Positions 22,303 to 32,753 of a stretch of DNA of 64,000 bases are shown one piece after another; within the stretch, counting starts at the first letter, position 1, and the number at the start of each line of letters is the position of its first letter. Under the pieces are notes generated by a model. The model did no database searches, was not told the origin of the DNA, and worked only from the letters and a program-made list of their open reading frames with translations. Made by a program: the position numbers and the translations under genes. This DNA comes from Eutreptiella sp. 'Long Island Sound 2002' (taxonomy: Eukaryota; Euglenozoa; Euglenophyceae; Eutreptiales; Eutreptiaceae), in assembly GCA_964036045.1 (NCBI GenBank), contig OZ038383.1, positions 40,054,294 through 40,118,293 on the forward strand. Direction: 5' to 3'.

Positions 22303-25300
22303 TTACGGTGCTACAGCAGCAACCAAATGGACCAACACGTCCTTGACATCCAAAGAAATATTCTTTTTCTTTAGGTAGTCCATCCAGACCGTGGTATACC
22401 TCGGCACGAAACTGCTCGGAGGTTCCCACGAATCGCTGGATGCGGTGAATCCCTTCCAACGGACTTTATAAAGCCTACCCCCAGGCGTCCCCGGGTCCGG
22501 CTTGTCCGCCAGGATCTTCTCAGCGGTGAAGTCGTCGTCCTCACCCTCGTCGTCTGAGTCCACATCGCCGGCCGTGAACTCGAAGGTGACGGGACGTCCG
22601 CTGGGGTCTGGTGCTCGGGGACGAAGCTGGGTATGGTCGCGGTCCAGGATCTTGTTATCCCCCACCCGAACCGCATACACATCCTGCCCGACCTTCCGCA
22701 CGATTACCCCCGGCACATACCAAGATGCCTGCCGATGCCTGGACAGGACATCCTTGTGGTGCCGCTCCACCCACACAGTGTCTTGGAGAGCATACTTCTG
22801 GACTTTTCCCTGCTTGAAGTACTTGGCCCTCTTGTCATGCTCGTCCTGGAGTGCCTTACACACTTTGGCCGCCGTGTCGTCCGCCTCAGCCATCATAGCG
22901 TTCGCATCCCGGGCCACTTTGCCATGGTTCAACCACGGGAGAGTGCGTGACACTCGATCCCGTAGGAACAGGATGCGATGGGGCGACAGTCCAGTGGGTC
23001 TCGGAAGGTCGTGATACGCCTGGAGCACTCTCCACAGCGAGTTATACCAGTTCCGGCCCGGTTCATCGATGTGCAGCTGGCGGAACTTCTCGAACATCTG
23101 CCGCCCGGCCACCTCAGCCCGGCCATTCGACCGGCTGTGGTATGCCACGGTCTTGGCGTGCCGAATACCCATGTGCTTGCACATCGTCTTGAACCACGTC
23201 CCCACGAATTGACTGCCCCGATCGCTGCAGATGACAGCCGGGACATCAAAAATCGTCAGCCAATGCCTGATCATGGCATTAGCGACGGTCTTGGCCTGCA
23301 GCCCCACTCCATGCTTGTCCTTTTTGTCCTTCTTCTTGGACTTCTTGCCAGGGACCGCCACGATATACCCACTGTGCCTGTCCACCGCCAGGATGACACA
23401 GTCGTAGGTCTCTCCTTCCACGGCGACCTCAGGCATGGCGAGTACATCCATGGCCACGGACCGCATAGGGGCCTCCGGTATAGCCGTATACACCGGGTTG
23501 CCCGCTGTGGAGTGGTTGGGGCTCTTCGTGGCCCGACACACGGCACAGTCGCTGCAGTACCTGTCCAGGATGGCGTAGTACCCCGGAGGGAACTTGAAAC
23601 GCCACTCCAGGTCCTGCTGCATCTTGTCTCGGCCAGGGTGCATGAGCTGGGCGTTGTGCCAGTGGTCAATGAGCTCCTCCACTCGGTTCTCGGGCACCAG
23701 CAGCTTGTCCTTGAGGAACAACTTGTCTCCATCCTCGGTCAAGCCCTCAGGCCACTCGTCGTCCGACGGGGCGCTCACGGCATTCCAGTACTTGCTCCAG
23801 TGCTCGGATGCCACGTAGTCATCCGACCAGTCCTCTGTGAGCACTGACCTGACTAGCTCTACAGGGGCCACCATCCACTGCTCGAGCGTTTCCTCTCGAA
23901 TAGCTTGGACGCGGGCACCCCGGAACTTGGCCAGGTCCGTACGGTTTGCCATCACCACAAAGCACTTGACCCCCTCTTGCTCCATAACCTTCTGCATCTC
24001 GATGATGCGCTTGGCCTCCTCGGGCTCCTCGGCGTCGCCATGGCTGGATATGTCCATCCACGCCTTGCCCGCGGGGTAGGCCCAGCGACTGAGGCAATGT
24101 GCCACAGTGTTGTCCTTCCCCGGGACGTACACGACGCTGAGGTCGAACTTGGCGAACGTCTCGTGCCATCGGGCCCTCCTAGCCGCTGGTCCTGAGGGGG
24201 TGTCGACATGCTCCTTGTGCCAGCTCTGTAGGGACTGGTGGTCCGTGCAAACCACCACCGGCTGCAGTCCGATGTGGCCAGACCACTTCGTGAGCGCACA
24301 TACAATGGCGTATGTCTCCTTCTCCCTCGCGGTCCATGTTCGGCGTTGGCCCTCGGCCAGGATCCTGCTCCAAAACGCCACGGGAACATGAGTCCCGTCG
24401 TCCCGGACTTGCTCGAGGACTGCCCCTACAGCATAGTCCGAGGCGTCTGTCCGTAGCACGAATCCCTTGTCCGGGTCCACCAGGAACAGCCCCAACTGCC
24501 CCAGGAGTCGCTCCTTCAGGCGGTTGAACGCATCCTCAGCTTCAGGGGTCCAGGCAAGCTTCTTCTTGCTCCCCTTCCGACCATCGAACTTGCCCACCTG
24601 CAACATCTTGTGCAGCGGCCCCGACAGTTCTGCATACATCCGGACATAGCCCGAATAGTAATTGCAGAACCCCATGAAGGATCGGAGTTCGCTGATGGTC
24701 TGGGGCTTTTCCCAGTGGTGCAGGGACGCCAGCTTCCCAGGCATGGGACGGCGTTGCCCGTGACCAACCACGTGACCCGCGAACTCCACTTCCTTCACGA
24801 ATAGTGAGGCTTTGGTGGGCTTGCACACCATGTTGTGCTTGTCCAACTCGCTGAGCACTCGGCGCAGATCCTTCTCATGCGCGTCGATGAGCTCGTCTTC
24901 AGTCATGTTCTCCGTGCCGGACCCGATGATGATGTCATCCACGAAGGGATCGGCACAGTCCCGGACAGGACTGAGTAGGTCCTCCATCATGCGCTGGAAA
25001 GCAGCGTTGCCATTCTTGGCGCCCATAGGCACCACTTTCCACTGCATGGGCCCCAGCGGCGTCGACATCGCTGTGCAGGGCCTGGAGTCCGGGTGTAGCG
25101 GCATCTGGTGATAGCCATGTTTCAGGTCTAACACCGTGAAGATCCGCTTTTTCTGTTGCTTTTGGAGGATGGAGTCGATCAGGGGAAGCGAGTACGAGTC
25201 GTGCTCGGTCTGCTCGTTCAAACCTCTGTAATCAACCACCAACCTCCATTCGCCCTTCTCCTTCTTGGGCACGATGAATGCTGGGCTGGCCCACTCACTG

Positions 25301-26355
25301 TCGGAGGGTTCGATCCATCCCCGCTCAATGAACTCGGCCAACAGCTTCTTCATGGCCTCGGCCCGATCGCCCTGAAGTTGGTACTCCCGATGACGATAGA
25401 TCTTCGGGTTCGGCTTCAGCTTGATCTTCGCAGTACCAAACCTCCCACGATCTGGAGGGTTCTTGTTGGCGACGCCACTGAATAGCCGCGGATAGGCTTT
25501 GATCAGCCTCTCCTTCAGCTCGGCGACCTTCAGGTTCTCCTGGGCCTCTTGAGCCGCTTGCTTCGGTATCGATACAACCGAACGCACTGCGGTATAAGCC
25601 TCTTCCGGGTCCGAATCCGACTTCTCCTCGTCCGATATGCCGTCTTCATCGTCGTGGGGTGCACTTCCCACCGATAATCTTCGAAAATTTGCGGCCTCGG
25701 GCTGGTGACTGTCGCTATCGACACCCATTCTTGGAAAATCCCATGTTGGTGGGTCCGACCCAACCGGACCATCGTATTGGTCCGTGATGTGATCCATGAC
25801 CCTCGCCACGAACTCATCCTTCTCGTACTTGCCGGTGACCAACATCTTGTCATCCCACCAATGCGGAGATGTGACCATGGCCCGCCTCTTCTTGGCTGCC
25901 ACACGGTCGTGCATCCCCATTCGCATGTAGTTGACGACGTCGTCGATCTCGGCGTGGGACAGGACGTCAGTGCCATCAATTGGCTGATCCGTCCCCTCCT
26001 TGCGCTCAAACATGACCTTCATGGGCACCGCCTCCACCCTACGGATGAATGCTTCATCACCCGTGGTTTGGGCTTGCGCCCCATCCACGAGGAAAGCCTT
26101 GGTACCCCACGCTTGACCCGGGGAGGGCATTGATATACCCTTGGCGTCGATGAACAACTCCTCTTCTGGCCCGAATGACATCTCGTTCAGGGTGATGGAG
26201 TCCAGCGTCGACTTGAGACCCTCCAACGGACATGGGGTGGATCCTATGCCGGTTATGACCAGGATCCCCTTCGCCCTATCCGCGATGATCTTCTCCACCG
26301 TACGTCTGGTATTGTCCAGGGAGCCATGCCAATACATGGGTCCCCACTCCTTCAA
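22303..26355 (-). CDS. F1b pol: RT, RNase H, integrase, chromodomain
   Basis: An open frame of 1350 codons begins within the Dam/DIRS-like region. RT occupies about residues 310-560, with FVDD at 471-474. RNase H follows, with RTDASDYAVGAVL near 635-648. Integrase has a zinc-binding segment (HWHNAQLMH ... CSDCAVC, about 898-940) and catalytic D970, D1045 (CSDRGSQF) and E1081 (NGRAEVAG), with 35 residues between the last two as expected. A chromodomain follows (FTAEKIL, YKVRWKGF, DSWEPP), ending at TAA. All core catalytic residues are present. It lies in the same frame as gag and protease, so it is normally part of a Gag-Pol polyprotein; an internal ATG start is not implied. Confidence 0.92.
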   Translation of the reverse strand: MKEWGPMYWHGSLDNTRRTVEKIIADRAKGILVITGIGSTPCPLEGLKSTLDSITLNEMSFGPEEELFIDAKGISMPSPGQAWGTKAFLVDGAQAQTTGDEAFIRRVEAVPMKVMFERKEGTDQPIDGTDVLSHAEIDDVVNYMRMGMHDRVAAKKRRAMVTSPHWWDDKMLVTGKYEKDEFVARVMDHITDQYDGPVGSDPPTWDFPRMGVDSDSHQPEAANFRRLSVGSAPHDDEDGISDEEKSDSDPEEAYTAVRSVVSIPKQAAQEAQENLKVAELKERLIKAYPRLFSGVANKNPPDRGRFGTAKIKLKPNPKIYRHREYQLQGDRAEAMKKLLAEFIERGWIEPSDSEWASPAFIVPKKEKGEWRLVVDYRGLNEQTEHDSYSLPLIDSILQKQQKKRIFTVLDLKHGYHQMPLHPDSRPCTAMSTPLGPMQWKVVPMGAKNGNAAFQRMMEDLLSPVRDCADPFVDDIIIGSGTENMTEDELIDAHEKDLRRVLSELDKHNMVCKPTKASLFVKEVEFAGHVVGHGQRRPMPGKLASLHHWEKPQTISELRSFMGFCNYYSGYVRMYAELSGPLHKMLQVGKFDGRKGSKKKLAWTPEAEDAFNRLKERLLGQLGLFLVDPDKGFVLRTDASDYAVGAVLEQVRDDGTHVPVAFWSRILAEGQRRTWTAREKETYAIVCALTKWSGHIGLQPVVVCTDHQSLQSWHKEHVDTPSGPAARRARWHETFAKFDLSVVYVPGKDNTVAHCLSRWAYPAGKAWMDISSHGDAEEPEEAKRIIEMQKVMEQEGVKCFVVMANRTDLAKFRGARVQAIREETLEQWMVAPVELVRSVLTEDWSDDYVASEHWSKYWNAVSAPSDDEWPEGLTEDGDKLFLKDKLLVPENRVEELIDHWHNAQLMHPGRDKMQQDLEWRFKFPPGYYAILDRYCSDCAVCRATKSPNHSTAGNPVYTAIPEAPMRSVAMDVLAMPEVAVEGETYDCVILAVDRHSGYIVAVPGKKSKKKDKKDKHGVGLQAKTVANAMIRHWLTIFDVPAVICSDRGSQFVGTWFKTMCKHMGIRHAKTVAYHSRSNGRAEVAGRQMFEKFRQLHIDEPGRNWYNSLWRVLQAYHDLPRPTGLSPHRILFLRDRVSRTLPWLNHGKVARDANAMMAEADDTAAKVCKALQDEHDKRAKYFKQGKVQKYALQDTVWVERHHKDVLSRHRQASWYVPGVIVRKVGQDVYAVRVGDNKILDRDHTQLRPRAPDPSGRPVTFEFTAGDVDSDDEGEDDDFTAEKILADKPDPGTPGGRLYKVRWKGFTASSDSWEPPSSFVPRYTTVWMDYLKKKNISLDVKDVLVHLVAAVAP

Positions 26356-26448
26356 TTCCCAATGCCTGTGCCAGGCTGAGTCTCCTCGATGCCAATGCCT
26401 CCTACACTTCCGCAGAAGTGGGGCATCCCGGGAAGCGAAGACGTCCGT

Positions 26449-27369
26449 CTAGGGCACTTCAGCTCCCAGCGTCTGAATCATCCTGGCGTACACTTGCGGC
26501 GCCATTCCATACTCCGTGAGCTGAACTCCTCGGTCTCCTCTGGACTTGGCACCCACAGCTTGCACCGCTCGGACGATCCGATCCTCTTCCTCAGCATTCC
26601 ATTGGGATGATCCACATGCATAGTCCGTGGACAGCCATGTGAGGCATTCATCATCCTCCCGGACCAGCGTTGCACGATGGGGAAGGGCTCCAATGGCGTT
26701 TGCCACCATGAAGTCATACCCCATGATCATATCCCAATCGGTGATGTCGGCCACATAGAAGTTCCCGGATAGAGTGCTTCTCTTCGCCTGATCAGGGCGG
26801 TTCAAGCGCTCATGTTCCCAGAATTCCATACTGATAGTGGCCTCATGGGTGCCACCACCCATGATCTCTCCATTGGCGACCTTCAGGCGGACCGGTCTCC
26901 GGCTGGGCTGCAGGAGTTCCTCCTTGAACAACCCTCTCCGGACCAGGCTCACCTGGGCACCCGTATCCACCAACACATCCACCACCTTCTCCTCTCGTCC
27001 GCACCGTACTCGCACTTTCAAGTGCAACTGCCGCTCGTCGCCATGAGGTGTATGGACGACTCTCACGGCATGCAACTCTAGCACGTCCGGGTGCATCAGG
27101 ACTTCAAGGGTATGGTCACGGATGGTGTAGATCTTGGGTTGGTCCTGCCCGTCCACGGGGCTCTCCGTGGTCGCTCCTTCCTTCTCGCCATGTCCCGTAC
27201 CCACATGTACTTCCCTTGGCAGGGCGCTCCAGGGGTTGGGAGTGGCGAAGCTCAGTGGTTTTGGCTCTTCTGGAGCCTTCTTCGGCACCCGATGTGCCTT
27301 CGCTTTCTCTGGGACTCCACTGATTTTCGGAGGAGAGACCTCCGAGGTCCCACTCCCGTGGGGGCTCCT
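26449..27369 (-). CDS. F1b protease region of Gag-Pol
   Basis: The frame opens right after the gag UAG and ends at TAG 26449-26451. A retropepsin-like active site, LVDTGAQVSL, lies near residue 108 of the ATG-started ORF (27288). A second hydrophobic strand follows (YDFMVANAIGALP), in a typical distance. The downstream part starts the Dam/DIRS-like region, which goes on after the TAG in the same frame. In F2 there is no stop at the matching place, so this TAG is more likely a nonsense mutation than a programmed signal. Confidence 0.8.
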   Translation of the reverse strand, partial: RSPHGSGTSEVSPPKISGVPEKAKAHRVPKKAPEEPKPLSFATPNPWSALPREVHVGTGHGEKEGATTESPVDGQDQPKIYTIRDHTLEVLMHPDVLELHAVRVVHTPHGDERQLHLKVRVRCGREEKVVDVLVDTGAQVSLVRRGLFKEELLQPSRRPVRLKVANGEIMGGGTHEATISMEFWEHERLNRPDQAKRSTLSGNFYVADITDWDMIMGYDFMVANAIGALPHRATLVREDDECLTWLSTDYACGSSQWNAEEEDRIVRAVQAVGAKSRGDRGVQLTEYGMAPQVYARMIQTLGAEVP

Positions 27370-27372
27370 CTA
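27356..27372 (-). promoter_or_regulatory. F1b gag/pol UAG readthrough candidate
   Basis: TAG at 27372-27370 (minus strand) is followed by AGGAGCCCCCACGG. The frame stays open on both sides. The post-stop words match the F2 site at seven to eight of the first nine bases. Confidence 0.5.
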
Positions 27373-30168
27373 GACTTGGCTTCCCGCAGCCCCTTCCGGC
27401 TGCGATCCGCCAGGACTTTGTCCACCACGTTGCTGGGCTTTGAGTTCCTCCAACGTCCTCAACATGTCCTCAGCAACTTCCTCGATCGACCTCACTCGTC
27501 GGTCTTGGCCAGGTCCACCACCATAGCCTCTTCCTCCGCCTTTTCCTTGGCCTTTGCCTTGGCCTTTTCCCCCGTCTCCGCCCTTCGCCTTCCAGTCGGA
27601 AATCCGCTGCTCCTTGGGCTTCTTCTCGGGGTGGGCTGCGAAGTAGGCCTTCTTGTCCGCCTCATACACCTTGCACTGACGATGGTCGTGTGCATGGTTG
27701 TTTCCCTTGCCATAACAGACCCAGCACCCGTCGTGCTGAGACCTGTACTCCCGGAACGAGAGCGGTGGGTTCCCGATCCTCCTTGGCTCTTTGCCCTTCT
27801 TGGGTCCCACCTGGCTCCATCTGGACCGATCCTGCCCATGGTTCTTCACGTTATGCGCCACAAACGCGAAGAAATGGGCCTCCTCGTGATCCTCCCGGGA
27901 CCAGTGGTCTTGGCCACTTCCACTACCATCCTCCGCAGAGTTGGCCGTGTCCTCCTGGATCTCCCGATGATGGCGGTCCTCTCGGTGGCCTCGTTGTCCA
28001 TGACCATGTCGATCCTGCACGTGGGCCTCGTTCTTCGCATTGAGCTTCAACTCCACCGTGATATACTTCACGATCTCGTCCAGGCTCATGCGGGCGAAGA
28101 TGACCTGCATCCTCAGCGGCTCCCCGCGCCTCCACTCCACGTTGTTGAGGCGCAGCAACCTTTGCCCCATGGAGTCCCCGAATACCTCCACGTACACGGC
28201 GTTCTTCAGTCCCAACATCCGGTTGGGTTCGCCCAGGTTCCTCCTGAAGAACTCCATGATACCCGCATGGGTATCCTCCGCCGCCATAATCCTCACCGCC
28301 ACCCGCTTCTTGGCCCTCTTCTTCTCCTCGTCCTCCACTCTCCTCTTCCAGTTGCCCGGGAGGACGTCCTTCAGCAAGTGGCGGATCTCACTGGCCTCGT
28401 TCCAGTCCTCCACCAACTTGAGGCATCTGCGGTACTTCCGCAGATACCGGTTCCACTCCCGGACCCGCAACTCACCGCGGTCCAGCGGCAGTGGGATGGA
28501 CCACAGGTCCTCCAGCTTTTGGTTCGGAGCGTCCACCCGCTCCTCATCCTCCAACCACTGGAGGCAGGCCTGCTCCGTACGGATCAATCCTTCCCGGATC
28601 TGATCCCGCAGCTCCTCCTTGAGGTCCTGCGCCAGCCGGTGTGGGAATGTCCGGCATACCCACTTGTCCCGCGGCGCTCCCCGCATCTCGCCGACGACCT
28701 CCTCGGCGAAGTCCTCCCAGTCCAGGATGAAGTCATCCAGGTTGGACGGGTTCCCGTCGTAATAGGGGATTTTGATTCCCCTGAGGTCGTCAATCCTGAT
28801 GGCGTCTCCGACGTCCCCAGCCACTACTCCACCGAGACGGATACCACCTGTGGCCGGAGGGTGTGAGTACACTCCCCGTACATCCCTCTCCTCCAAGGAG
28901 TGCGGTCCAGTTGGGCCTGAACCCATGGGGTTTGGAATGCGGGAAGGACTTGCTCCATCGGCCGTCCATATCCCCGTATTGGGGTCCTTCGCCCACAGGT
29001 TTCCGCCTGGATGACCTCGACCATGTCCGTCGGCGCTTCTCATGGTTCGCCCCTGCATGGTCTTGCTCTGGATCACGTCTTCCGCATATACTACCATATT
29101 CGTCGTGATCGGTACATCCTGGGCGGCATGGAACATCTGTACCGTCAGGCTCCTCCGGTCCGTGGTTACGTGCCCTTCCCGCATGGACCCAGCCGGTGCC
29201 GTGTGTTCCCCGAGCATTGTGGATTCGCTGAACATGGGAACAAACGGCAGCGCACCCGGGTCAACACGCGGAGGCGCGTATGGTGCCTCTGCAGGGCCGC
29301 CCATGGGTTTCTCCCCGGCGCTCCTGAAGGTCTTAACCCGCTCCACCAGCTCCACCGCGGCCGGCTTTGCCGGGAGCTCCGGACCCGAGGCGAGGGGCTG
29401 TAGCTCCTCTAGCCTTTTCAGGCGTCCCGACATGTCCTCCACCAAGTGGAGGAGGCTGTCCACCACTTGCTGCTGCTTCTGCAGGGCCAGCTCCAGATTC
29501 TCCCGGTACCGGGCCTGATCCGCTCGCAGCTCCTCCATGTGGTTCTCCGCAGCCGACTGGTCGTCCAGGATCCCCGCGACGTCCTCCTCTAGAGCGTCCT
29601 TGGCGTTGTCCAGGCGGTCAAGGTGATGCACGATGGCGTCCATCCCCATCTTCGGGTACTTGCCCATGAGGAAGGACACGTGCTCACAGTGGCACGCAGC
29701 GTGCTTTCCGCCGGATTCAGCGCATCCCGCGGTTCCCGGCACCTCAGACTCATCACCCATAGGTGTATCGCCTATGGCGTCCGTCTCTGGTCCCGTGTGC
29801 CGGGGCACAGGTGCCGTCCGGGCCCTGGCTGGCCTCTCCAAGCCCTCGGCGTCATGCTGCAGGGCGGGCTCGGGGGCCGTATGCGCCCTGGCGATCGGCG
29901 CGGACATCTCCGACTCCGAAGGTGGCTCGTGGGCTGTCCGATAGCCCTCGGAGTGCCCCTCGGATTCCCACAGCCTGACCGGGCTGGGGTCCGTGTCCAT
30001 AGCCCCGGCGTCCCTTGCCGCGGACTTGGGTGACCCGCGCTTCCGGTAGCGCCGGGCCCGTCCTCCACTGCTGCCTGAATGGCAGGCCTCATCAGAGTCC
30101 TCCGCGGCGGAGCGGAGGTTGCATGCCTTTCGGCATCGACGCTCACACATGGAGACCAGGTCCTCCAT
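27370..30168 (-). CDS. F1b gag polyprotein
   Basis: The ORF of 932 codons starts with ATG at 30168, 220 bases after the 5' LTR. The N-terminal third is low-complexity and acidic. A coiled coil lies at about residues 190-260 (ENHMEELRADQARYRENLEL). The capsid-like region is about 470-700, with IKIPYYDGNPSNLDDFILDW followed by charged helices. A zinc knuckle of form C-x2-C-x7-H-x6-C lies near 815-832 (CWVCYGKGNNHAHDHRQC). A GK-rich RNA-binding tail and a short acidic helix follow. It is longer than typical Ty3 gag and fully open. It forms the particle and packages element RNA. Confidence 0.88.
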   Translation of the reverse strand: MEDLVSMCERRCRKACNLRSAAEDSDEACHSGSSGGRARRYRKRGSPKSAARDAGAMDTDPSPVRLWESEGHSEGYRTAHEPPSESEMSAPIARAHTAPEPALQHDAEGLERPARARTAPVPRHTGPETDAIGDTPMGDESEVPGTAGCAESGGKHAACHCEHVSFLMGKYPKMGMDAIVHHLDRLDNAKDALEEDVAGILDDQSAAENHMEELRADQARYRENLELALQKQQQVVDSLLHLVEDMSGRLKRLEELQPLASGPELPAKPAAVELVERVKTFRSAGEKPMGGPAEAPYAPPRVDPGALPFVPMFSESTMLGEHTAPAGSMREGHVTTDRRSLTVQMFHAAQDVPITTNMVVYAEDVIQSKTMQGRTMRSADGHGRGHPGGNLWAKDPNTGIWTADGASPSRIPNPMGSGPTGPHSLEERDVRGVYSHPPATGGIRLGGVVAGDVGDAIRIDDLRGIKIPYYDGNPSNLDDFILDWEDFAEEVVGEMRGAPRDKWVCRTFPHRLAQDLKEELRDQIREGLIRTEQACLQWLEDEERVDAPNQKLEDLWSIPLPLDRGELRVREWNRYLRKYRRCLKLVEDWNEASEIRHLLKDVLPGNWKRRVEDEEKKRAKKRVAVRIMAAEDTHAGIMEFFRRNLGEPNRMLGLKNAVYVEVFGDSMGQRLLRLNNVEWRRGEPLRMQVIFARMSLDEIVKYITVELKLNAKNEAHVQDRHGHGQRGHREDRHHREIQEDTANSAEDGSGSGQDHWSREDHEEAHFFAFVAHNVKNHGQDRSRWSQVGPKKGKEPRRIGNPPLSFREYRSQHDGCWVCYGKGNNHAHDHRQCKVYEADKKAYFAAHPEKKPKEQRISDWKAKGGDGGKGQGKGQGKGGGRGYGGGPGQDRRVRSIEEVAEDMLRTLEELKAQQRGGQSPGGSQPEGAAGSQV

Positions 30169-30370
30169 GTCACGTCCTCCTCTTCCCGAGTGTCGTTCTT
30201 CTCTTCGGGCTTCTATTTCCGGAGTTCGTCATGCTCTTGAACGTCTCGGTCCTTCTATGGCTCCAATCTCCGGCGTGGTCTCCACCGAGTCCACAATACG
30301 CACCCGGGGCGTACTTGGGCAGGGCTCATAAGGGCCCAAGTCCCCGGGTCGGCGGTAGGTAGGGGCAGCA

Positions 30371-30388
30371 GGTAAGCCTCTGCTACCA
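30371..30388 (-). promoter_or_regulatory. F1b primer-binding site (initiator Met tRNA)
   Basis: On the minus strand TGGTAGCAGAGG begins one base after the LTR end ...TTCTTTA. It is complementary to a tRNA 3' end CCTCTGCTACCA, as in initiator-Met tRNAs of animals and many protists. F3 has the same 12 bases. Confidence 0.75.
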
Positions 30389-32753
30389 TAAAGAAGGTCC
30401 CTACCAGGACCGGCCCCCGCTGTGCCCCTTCCGCCTGTTACCCCTGCTGATTTACTCCGGATCAACGATTGCATTTCTCAAAATCCTCAAAGTCCAGGGT
30501 CCAAAATCCAAAAATATAGAAAATGTAATCCTCCTTCAACCCTGAACAGCAACCAGATCCCACAAATACAGCAATAGCCCAATTCACAATCCAAATCAGG
30601 CTGCGGGCTTTCGTTCAGCACATCGATTGTCTCAGGATGGCGGGCATGTACAAGAATTGCACCAAGGAAGAAAGCCCTGAAATTGGCATATGAACACAAA
30701 TAAAGCAAAGTTGGGGAAAGAGGTAAACATACACATTCACAGCCATAAACCCCTCATTCCCTGGACTCAAGACCTTCCCTTGACTCACCAACATATTGCC
30801 CTGAACCAGGTCAAATGAGATGGCTGAATGCCATGTGTCACAAGTCACTACACAAACCCCAAAAATGTGTTCACTCCCAAGCCTATATATCCTAGCCCAA
30901 TAGGGGAGGTGGCGTGTCATGGCCTAGAGTGGCACTCAGGACCATGCCCTACCCTGACATAACCTTGGATGGACTTGGAGTCGAATGGGCTTGGAGATAT
31001 GCCCCATGAGTTTGAACTCATAACATGCCAAAAAACTGCCAATTCACACCCTATTGGCCGTATATCACATATGTGCTCAAAATTGAATTTACCACTTATC
31101 CGAAGGCTCAAAGCATGCAAGGACTCGAAATCTAATATTCATGGAGGATAGAGACCAAAGGCCAATGCCCATGTACATCCCCATTTCACCCTCGAAACCC
31201 CTTCGGATATGGGCGCCACGCACTGCCCAAGTCAGCCCATGATCTTGAGACCAATTCTTGTGATCCTTCGTGCGCCAAGCCAAATGGAGTACGCGATCCG
31301 GCATATGGTGGTGTTCAACTCCAAAGCATATGCCAACATATGAACAACATACCATGGTTCGACTCTCCATAGGCTTCTTGCTGTTTGCTGACCAGGTAAG
31401 TACACAAAACGCAAAAATGAGCAAAAATTGAGGTCAAAAACATGAAAATATGACCAAATACAAGTTGTCATGATAGTATATCTCTATGCTCACCCATGAT
31501 ATCCGCTCATGATTCAATACACAAATGATTGGAACCATTCACGAAAAATTCCCCCACTTGGATCCCCAATCGGGCGCATGGAGATACCTTCGCCACTAAT
31601 ATCTACATGCCCCATGAAAATGGGAGTGCACCCATGGATCTCTTTGTCAAACATACCATGAGCAATACATACGCGGTAGACTTGGTCTAGCGCTTTGGAT
31701 TCCACAATTGGGACATGGGCAAAGCCCTTGTCACGTATGGCTCCCCATCTCTTCGGCCACACGAAGATATATAACATGGGCGTGAGCATATCAAACATAT
31801 ACCATGCATACAACACATACCCTCAAAATATGGCTCCCACCAGGATATGCCATGTCCCTCCATAGACATAACTTCACGTTAAAAATACGTAGGAACCCAA
31901 GGAAAGTTGCTATGCAACCCCAACACTCATGCGGTACACTCGAAAGTCACAATAGAATGTTCGGTTGCACGGTCCAAGAGTTACATGTCACTTTATACCC
32001 TCTTGACCATTATCCCTTGCTATATCGGGCATGTGTACACACCAAAGGCATTTGATGCTTTCTAAATTAAGTTGAGACCAAGGCGTTTGCAACCCAACCT
32101 TCCTTATTCTCTTTCCTCACACTCGCGCGTAGATATGGTCCTTCAAAGTGGTCCCACGATTCACTTTTGTTTCCCTTATATCTCCAAGTCAAATGGGTGG
32201 CAAGTATAAGGGAAACCTGATTCGGGCATAGGGAAAGGAGTATGACCACTCGAAGAAGTGCAAATCAAGTGCGGCGATGTCGAAGTCGAAAATCCGATTT
32301 CGACATCGCGAAAAATTCTGATTAAAACTTCGAGTGCTTATTTAGAGAATTGCGGAAGCAACGAACCCTTTGCTGATGAAATCTGACCCTTCAACGGAAT
32401 ATCCGCCAAAATATCTGGAAATAACAGTTAACCAATCGGTTAACGCAAAATCGCGAGCCAACTGACGGTCGCTGATACATTGACCATCAGAACGAAAGGC
32501 TGAAAAATTACGGAAACATTATGATAATAAAACCCTGTTGATTCCTGATATTCTGATGTATAAATCTCCGCTGGCGGCGCCCCGGTTCTGAATATGGCCG
32601 CTCGTAGCCGGAATGGCCCAACCTATCACACTATCACATCGGGTTAGATCAGGTGGATGGGAGAGTATGATATCAGCCAATGGCGGCTTGCCGGCACATA
32701 GATACACACCCCAAGTGACCCCAAGATGGCCACGGGGGTCCGAACCGGCTTCA
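30389..32753 (-). repeat. F1b 5' LTR (2365 bp)
   Basis: It runs from TGAAGCCGG (plus-strand 32753) to ...CTTTA (30389), next to the primer-binding site. It is equal in length to the F1a LTR. It drives transcription of F1b; candidate TATA words match those in F1a. Confidence 0.92.

Larger units (their letters stand above)
19550..32753 (-). mobile_element. F1b: full-length Ty3/gypsy chromovirus (13.2 kb)
   Basis: In minus-strand order: 5' LTR (30389-32753), primer-binding site, gag, UAG, protease, RT, RNase H, integrase, chromodomain, polypurine tract and 3' LTR. The two LTRs differ by roughly two dozen bases by eye, near 1%, so the insertion is fairly recent. The 3' LTR lacks its last six or so bases. 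The element sits in gene X, with X in the same frame on both sides. One in-frame TAG at 26449-26451 probably disables full Pol. Confidence 0.93.

Noticed and set aside
27091-28866. 591-codon + strand ORF
   Set aside because: It lies antisense to F1b gag, which has clear capsid and zinc-knuckle motifs; the + frame shows no domain.
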